In this document: one piece after another, positions 60,509 through 64,000 of the stretch | Layout: every line of letters starts with the position of its first letter | How positions within the stretch are numbered: position 1 is the first letter of the stretch | DNA from: an uncultured Clostridium sp. | GTDB taxonomy: Bacteria; Bacillota; Clostridia; Lachnospirales; Lachnospiraceae | Direction: 5' to 3' | DNA: 64,000 nt | NCBI GenBank assembly: GCA_900543885.1 | Contig: UQTA01000003.1 | Location: 52,221-116,220 of the forward strand | Translations under genes and position numbers: made by a program | The notes under the pieces: generated by a model | Seen by the model: only the letters and a program-made list of their open reading frames with translations | Database searches by the model: none | What the model was told of the DNA's origin: nothing

Positions 60509-61441
60509 ATGAATAAAACAGGAAATGATGGAAGATTAACGCATAAATTACTTATAGAAATGCTGGTGGACAAATCAGGAGAAACTAAAAATATTTGTTC
60601 AAGAAATCATGTTGCTCAGATTTTGGGAATGCATGAAAGAAGCGTACGGCGCTATATGAAAAAGGAGGCTGATGATAAAGTAGGAGCTAAGCTTCATGTA
60701 TTTCTCCATGAAGAAGAGATAGGTGCGTTGACAAATAGCTTAGAAGACATGATCAAGCGTGGTTATTCTGTTCAGGACATATGCAAATATTTACAAGAAA
60801 GAACCAATTGTGATTTTCAGCAGAAAATAGAGCAATTATATGACAGTTGGAAGCAAGAGGAAAAAGTAAACAAAGAAGGTCTTAAAAATTTTGCTTTGGG
60901 ATTATTAAACATAGCCGAGACTTCCTACATATCTGCCAAAGCATTGGAAACTGGCCAATTTTTTAAAATGTATCTGAAAGAATATGCAGGAAATATTGAA
61001 TATATAGGAATGGCGTTTCATTCAGGAATGGCATGGTTTCACGATGAGGATAAAAAACGGATTTTAAAAAAGATAATTAAGGAAAGAATACCGCTTCACA
61101 TATTGGTCAATACCAGTGATGTGATCAATCCGATGGCATTTAGTATGCGTAGTCCGGACCAGGAATATGAAACGTTTGAAGAATGCTTGAAAAAATGGAA
61201 AGAAATAGCCAGGAAAAATGATTTTATTACTGTACGGACAGCCAGTACCCCGATTATACATAGGATGTATTTTGTTTCTACAAAAGATTCAAAAGGAATT
61301 ATGAATTTTCGCATTTACAGGATTGGAAATCATGAGCCGGAAAAAGATCAACGGTATATCTATTTATTTGGAGAAGAGAATTTTGAGTGGTATAAGAATG
61401 AGTGGAAATACAGCTGGGAAAATGCTTTGGAAGATGATTAA
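60509..61441 (+). CDS. HTH protein with unidentified C-terminal domain
   Basis: A 310-residue protein I do not recognise as a whole. The N-terminus has a helix-turn-helix (NHVAQILGMHERSVRRYMKKEADD, about 28-51). A charged helical region follows (60-130), then an alpha/beta domain (about 150-310; NIEYIGMAFHSGMAWF, IPLHILVNTSDVINPM and HRMYFVSTKDSKGIMNFRIYRI). The latter vaguely recalls phospholipase-D-like or TIR-like sensor domains but lacks an HKD motif. Probably the local transcription factor, reading a signal through the C-domain. Flanked by divergent and convergent minus-strand genes. Confidence 0.6.
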   Translation: MNKTGNDGRLTHKLLIEMLVDKSGETKNICSRNHVAQILGMHERSVRRYMKKEADDKVGAKLHVFLHEEEIGALTNSLEDMIKRGYSVQDICKYLQERTNCDFQQKIEQLYDSWKQEEKVNKEGLKNFALGLLNIAETSYISAKALETGQFFKMYLKEYAGNIEYIGMAFHSGMAWFHDEDKKRILKKIIKERIPLHILVNTSDVINPMAFSMRSPDQEYETFEECLKKWKEIARKNDFITVRTASTPIIHRMYFVSTKDSKGIMNFRIYRIGNHEPEKDQRYIYLFGEENFEWYKNEWKYSWENALEDD

Positions 61442-61535
61442 TGCTGGATGAATAATTTGGATGATCGGGGTATCCTGGAGTACATGTTATAGAAAGGGAG
61501 TATCTCCAAATGAGGAGTACTCCCGAAATTGATGT

Positions 61536-61727
61536 TTATTTTTCGTAAGACAAACATCCTTGTCTTTCCCGGGGATAGAAATAGGAACCGTAGTAGTTAC
61601 AATACTGGCGGCCATTTCCATCCTTATCGTAGGGATTCCAATAGATACAGCCATTTGCGCAGTTATAGCCGCAGAACTGTCCTGCTGGTAATTTAATTGC
61701 AGTTGATGTTTTGATGTTGTTTGTCAT
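61536..61727 (-). CDS. Small Cys-rich protein
   Basis: A 63-residue protein rich in Cys, Tyr and Asn: CGYNCANGCIYWNPYD, then GNGRQYCNYYGSYFYP and RQGCLS. The ATG at 61727 follows GGAGGA by seven bases and lies inside the end of the JAB gene (35-base overlap). The pattern C-G-[YF]-x2-C...GNGx2CxxYGx2[YF][YF]...GCLS is shared with the protein at 62203-62505. The Cys residues could bind a metal or form disulfides. No known family is recognised. Confidence 0.65.
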   Translation of the reverse strand: MTNNIKTSTAIKLPAGQFCGYNCANGCIYWNPYDKDGNGRQYCNYYGSYFYPRERQGCLSYEK

Positions 61728-62166
61728 GATCGTTTCCTCCATTTTTGACTATTTTAATATTATCTTTAACAATAGAAACATAATTTCCTGGTTGACGGAT
61801 TGCTTGAAATGATGTCATTTTTTTCCCAGGTAAAATAATTGGAAAGTATAATTTGTTAATATGCGGAGGCATTGCCTGCATAATTGTCTGGATGTAAAGT
61901 TTATCATCCTGAGATAATTCTGGAGAATTGGCAAGATGGCTATGAAAGAGACCTTCCCAATTGGTGGCACTGTTATGCCAATTTATAAGTTGCTGATTTA
62001 AATACTGGATATTGGGAATATACATCGCTTGTTCTGTAATAGTATGACTTATATCAATACAAATCGTATCGATGATTCCGCGATGACTTCCCAATAATCC
62101 ACCAGTTTCTGGGGGAACTTCTGGTAAAAGAAGCAATTGTGTATAGATACTTTGGGTGATGATCAT
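61693..62166 (-). CDS. JAB/MPN-domain metalloprotease
   Basis: A 157-residue protein with the complete JAMM motif: E20 in PPETGGLLG, H75-S-H77, then after seven residues S85-Q-D-D88. This is the zinc site of JAB (Mov34/MPN/PAD-1) isopeptidases, which in bacteria process ubiquitin-like or sulfur-carrier proteins and appear in defence and stress loci. No E1/E2-like or ubiquitin-like gene is visible nearby. The small Cys-rich protein encoded in overlap downstream and the one upstream are the obvious candidate substrates or partners (inference). Confidence 0.78.
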   Translation of the reverse strand: MIITQSIYTQLLLLPEVPPETGGLLGSHRGIIDTICIDISHTITEQAMYIPNIQYLNQQLINWHNSATNWEGLFHSHLANSPELSQDDKLYIQTIMQAMPPHINKLYFPIILPGKKMTSFQAIRQPGNYVSIVKDNIKIVKNGGNDHDKQHQNINCN

Positions 62167-62202
62167 AGCTTATAGTCCTTAATTGTTTTATATCTATTTT
62201 TA

Positions 62203-62505
62203 TTAATATTTTAAAGAAAAGTCAAAATCATCACAAATAGTTTTGCTGAGACAGCCAACGCCGTAATATTCAACACCATATTTTTTACAGTGAGATCCAT
62301 TTCCACCAGATTCACAATGTGTACAAAATCCACATGATAAAAGTGCGTCTGCATCATTACTTGATTTTATATTTTTAAAATGGGGCGGCTTGGTTTTGTA
62401 ACATATTAAAATGTCATCATCTCTCCATACAGAGGAGTTGGACTTAGAATATTTGAAATATCCTATTAATCCGATTACAAAAAGTATAATAATAATTTTG
62501 ATCAT
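62203..62505 (-). CDS. Membrane-anchored Cys-rich small protein
   Basis: A 100-residue protein: an N-terminal membrane helix (about 3-20, IKIIIILFVIGLIGYF), then a domain ending in the Cys motif CGFCTHCESGGNGSHCKKYG followed by VEYYGVGCLSKTICDDF. The Cys/Gly/Tyr spacing parallels the 63-residue protein at 61536. It is the first gene of the minus-strand trio (this gene, JAB, small Cys-rich), with the shared 20-bp element 105 bp upstream. Unknown family. Confidence 0.65.
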   Translation of the reverse strand: MIKIIIILFVIGLIGYFKYSKSNSSVWRDDDILICYKTKPPHFKNIKSSNDADALLSCGFCTHCESGGNGSHCKKYGVEYYGVGCLSKTICDDFDFSLKY

Positions 62506-62609
62506 AAGCGTTGTTTTCCTTTCTTGTTGTAGATTGATTTTTCATGGTAAAAGATCCGCGGATTCTGTTTGGATACAATTAAAGAATATCGCAAAAATCT
62601 GGATTTATA

Positions 62610-62630
62610 TATACGGCAAATAGGGACAAA
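62610..62630 (-). promoter_or_regulatory. Shared upstream element, copy 2
   Basis: ATACGGCAAATAGGGACA, upstream of the Cys-rich/JAB genes; one difference in 21 from the copy at 60453. Probable common regulatory site linking the two gene groups. Confidence 0.55.
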
Positions 62631-62693
62631 AAAAGACTTCTGTAAGGTGGATAAGATATATAGATGTAGGATATATCTCTAACTGAAAATAAA

Positions 62694-62735
62694 ATAAAAA
62701 AAGAAGGCCTGATATTTTTATCAGAACCTTCTTAA
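62694..62735 (-). terminator. Terminator of the lipoprotein gene
   Basis: On the minus strand AAGAAGGTTCTGATA pairs with TATCAGGCCTTCTT, followed by a T run. Confidence 0.88.
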
Positions 62736-62750
62736 GCTGGGTACATATAT

Positions 62751-63380
62751 TTACTTCCCTTTACGGATTTCCAACGGGAAATTGGCATTGTCGGAAGTAA
62801 CGTAGGTTACGATCACAGAGTCTCCGCTGTCACCGGATAAGGCATCTTCGTCGGAAGGGCATCCATCCTTGATAAATCCAAGTTCTCTGCCGTCTGTTGT
62901 CTGGATCATAAAGGTACTCATGGCGTTGCTTGTGGTGATTCCTTCCGCTGTGGAAATAGTCCATTCTTCCTGTTCCGGGAAAGCGGCGATGTAAGATGCT
63001 TTTTCAGGATCTCCAGAAGCATCCTTCATACATGCAATGGCGATCTGGGTATCTTTTTCCAGTTCCGTTTCCACATCTGAAATATCAGAAACGGAAATGG
63101 CATATTCTTTTCCATCATCAGCCTGTAAGGTAAAGGCAGAGCCGTCTTTTTCTACCTTTGTAATCGTTCCCTGAAGCATATAGAACTTTGAATTTTCCGT
63201 ATCTTCTGTATCTGTTGGAATCTGTGTTTCCTCTGCTTTGGAAGTTTCTTCGACAGAAGTTTCAGTCTGGGTGGGTGCAGCTGTATCAGCAGGAGCCTCT
63301 GTTTTTTTCCCGCAGGCGGACATTAGGATGGTGCCGGCTGCAAGCAGGATTGCAAGGTTATATACATGTCTTTTTTTCAT
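62751..63380 (-). CDS. Uncharacterised lipoprotein
   Basis: A 209-residue secreted lipoprotein: signal peptide and lipobox MSAC (C23), a Thr/Glu/Ala-rich linker (about 27-60), then a beta-rich domain (FYMLQGTITKVEKDGSAFTLQADDGKEYAIS, and a second similar stretch STFMIQTTDGRELGFI). The repeated 'function of ... TDGREL' style suggests two OB-like or small beta modules. The ATG at 63380 with AGAGGA upstream is chosen over a longer unconserved start. Function unknown. Confidence 0.72.
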   Translation of the reverse strand: MKKRHVYNLAILLAAGTILMSACGKKTEAPADTAAPTQTETSVEETSKAEETQIPTDTEDTENSKFYMLQGTITKVEKDGSAFTLQADDGKEYAISVSDISDVETELEKDTQIAIACMKDASGDPEKASYIAAFPEQEEWTISTAEGITTSNAMSTFMIQTTDGRELGFIKDGCPSDEDALSGDSGDSVIVTYVTSDNANFPLEIRKGK

Positions 63381-63576
63381 ATATGATTCCTCTTTTCTAT
63401 CAAAATCTCTCAAGATCCACAAGGTCAGTAAGTGATATTGTTGCCGGACACACATGGGTGTACAGCAGCGTAATATTTGGATTAATTCCATGGTAACATT
63501 CCCGCCCCTAAATTTCAATTAAGATTCCTTTAAGTTTAATTTTCCCTTTTGCTTTTACTATAAAAACAGTCTTTTT

Positions 63577-63681
63577 GTCAACGGACTGGGCGAACCGACT
63601 TCTGGAGATATTTACATTGATGAAAGAAAGATAAATGACTTATTGGGCATGTTGCGTTGTGGAAGAAGACTTATTAAGTAA
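63577..63681 (+). pseudogene. Small ABC-ATPase remnant
   Basis: A 34-codon stretch reads VNGLGEPTSGDIYIDERKIN and then diverges to a stop. The segment LxEPTSGDIYIDG typically follows Walker A in ABC ATPases such as OpuCA. No P-loop precedes it. Likely a relic, in a gap of about 540 bases that otherwise holds only promoter-like sequence. Confidence 0.4.
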
Positions 63682-63731
63682 AAAACATGTAAAGATTGAC
63701 AAAAATAAAACTTTTATAAAAAAGAGGATTG

Positions 63732-63849
63732 TGCTATAATTAGGCATTAATCAGATGAAACAGTTGCATATGAACAGACAGCGACAACGGATTGCAAATA
63801 TCTTGTGAGTGCGTAAAAGCCATACAACATAAGAGACAAAATCAGGAGG
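63732..63849 (+). promoter_or_regulatory. Orphan promoter and ribosome site ahead of the IS607-like element
   Basis: TGCTATAAT (63732-63740) is an extended -10 box, and AGGAGG lies at 63844-63849, but no start codon follows it at the right distance. The IS607-like gene begins 72 bp later with its own GGAGG. The native gene appears to have been separated from its leader by the insertion. Confidence 0.45.
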
Positions 63850-63920
63850 AAAATTAAACAATCAAAATCATTATTAATAGTGATTAAATATGTTAAAATA
63901 TACTCATGGAGGATATTGTT

Positions 63921-64000
63921 ATGAACACATCTAATATCACTAATTACAAACTAAAAGATTTTGCTGAATTATTAGGTGTCTCAGTCAAAACGTTACAACG
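63921..64000 (+). mobile_element. IS607-type serine recombinase gene, 5' end
   Basis: A gene starts at ATG 63921 (GGAGG at 63908) and runs off the window: NYKLKDFAELLGVSVKTLQR. This MerR-like helix-turn-helix with SVKTLQRW is the usual N-terminus of IS607 TnpA. A TnpB gene may follow outside the window. A plain MerR regulator is the alternative. Confidence 0.6.

Noticed and set aside
1..64000. CRISPR arrays, rRNA or tRNA genes
   Set aside because: No regularly spaced direct repeats, no rRNA-like stretches, and no cloverleaf with a TTCGANTC arm was noticed on either strand.

Overview
The window is chromosomal DNA of an anaerobic Firmicute, most probably a Lachnospiraceae (Clostridium cluster XIVa) member. 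This rests on gene content and sequence style: moderate GC, strong AGGAGG ribosome sites, consensus TTGACA/TATAAT promoters, a rel-(MBL hydrolase)-hemZ-hisS-aspS housekeeping block, reverse rubrerythrin with a PerR-like regulator, a YesM/YesN-type two-component pair and Sapep/PepV-type peptidases. The genus cannot be read from the sequence. No rRNA, tRNA or CRISPR array was seen.

Layout. 1-3.9 kb: end of the bifunctional (p)ppGpp enzyme, an MBL hydrolase and hemZ. 4.1-12.6 kb: one long operon for a ribose-type ABC transporter. It holds a binding lipoprotein, an AHL-lactonase-like hydrolase, an ATPase split into two genes and a permease. A YesN-type response regulator, a sensor kinase with almost no extracellular part, and a second RbsA-like protein whose ATP-binding motifs are destroyed follow. 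12.6-15.9 kb: hisS-aspS. 15.9-19.7 kb: LysR regulator, YfcC-type carrier and M20 amidohydrolase. 19.9-22.5 kb: ArsR repressor, free HMA domain and Cd/Zn-type P-ATPase. 22.6-28.7 kb (minus strand): esterase, DtxR/MntR-type regulator, and potABCD behind an XRE-cupin regulator. 28.8-36.1 kb: beta-propeller lactonase, a group II intron fragment, aroC-rpiB, YitT, and a P2A ATPase behind a yybP-ykoY (Mn2+) riboswitch. 36.3-39.0 kb: a deletion scar joining the start of a UroD-like gene to the end of an oppF-like gene, then a dipeptidase and a GntR regulator. 39-42.3 kb: rubrerythrin, PerR-like, LysR and PHP genes. 42.4-52.7 kb: S1-domain protein, relQ, GDPD, dtd, a DUF3783/VWA/MoxR trio and two transporters. 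52.8-56.9 kb: pyrC and an amino-acid ABC transporter. 57-62.6 kb: an AT-richer accessory segment (truncated DUF4143 gene, WG-like protein, PHP, guanylate-kinase-like, HTH protein, JAB protease, two related Cys-rich mini-proteins). 62.7-64 kb: lipoprotein, ABC remnant, and the start of an IS607-like recombinase gene.

Most notable signals. (1) The 4-12.6 kb operon, where a catalytically dead RbsA paralogue is translationally coupled to a sensor-poor histidine kinase, suggesting that transporter occupancy is read out by a pseudo-ATPase. (2) Two leader sequences, before the S1 gene and the amino-acid binding-protein gene, that share loops and linkers while their stems change in compensating ways, so probably a structured RNA family. 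(3) A ~133-bp non-coding element present twice with terminal inverted repeats and 8-bp target duplications (a MITE). (4) The JAB/Cys-rich/HTH cluster with a shared 20-bp upstream element. All functional assignments are from reading sequence motifs; no database search was run.
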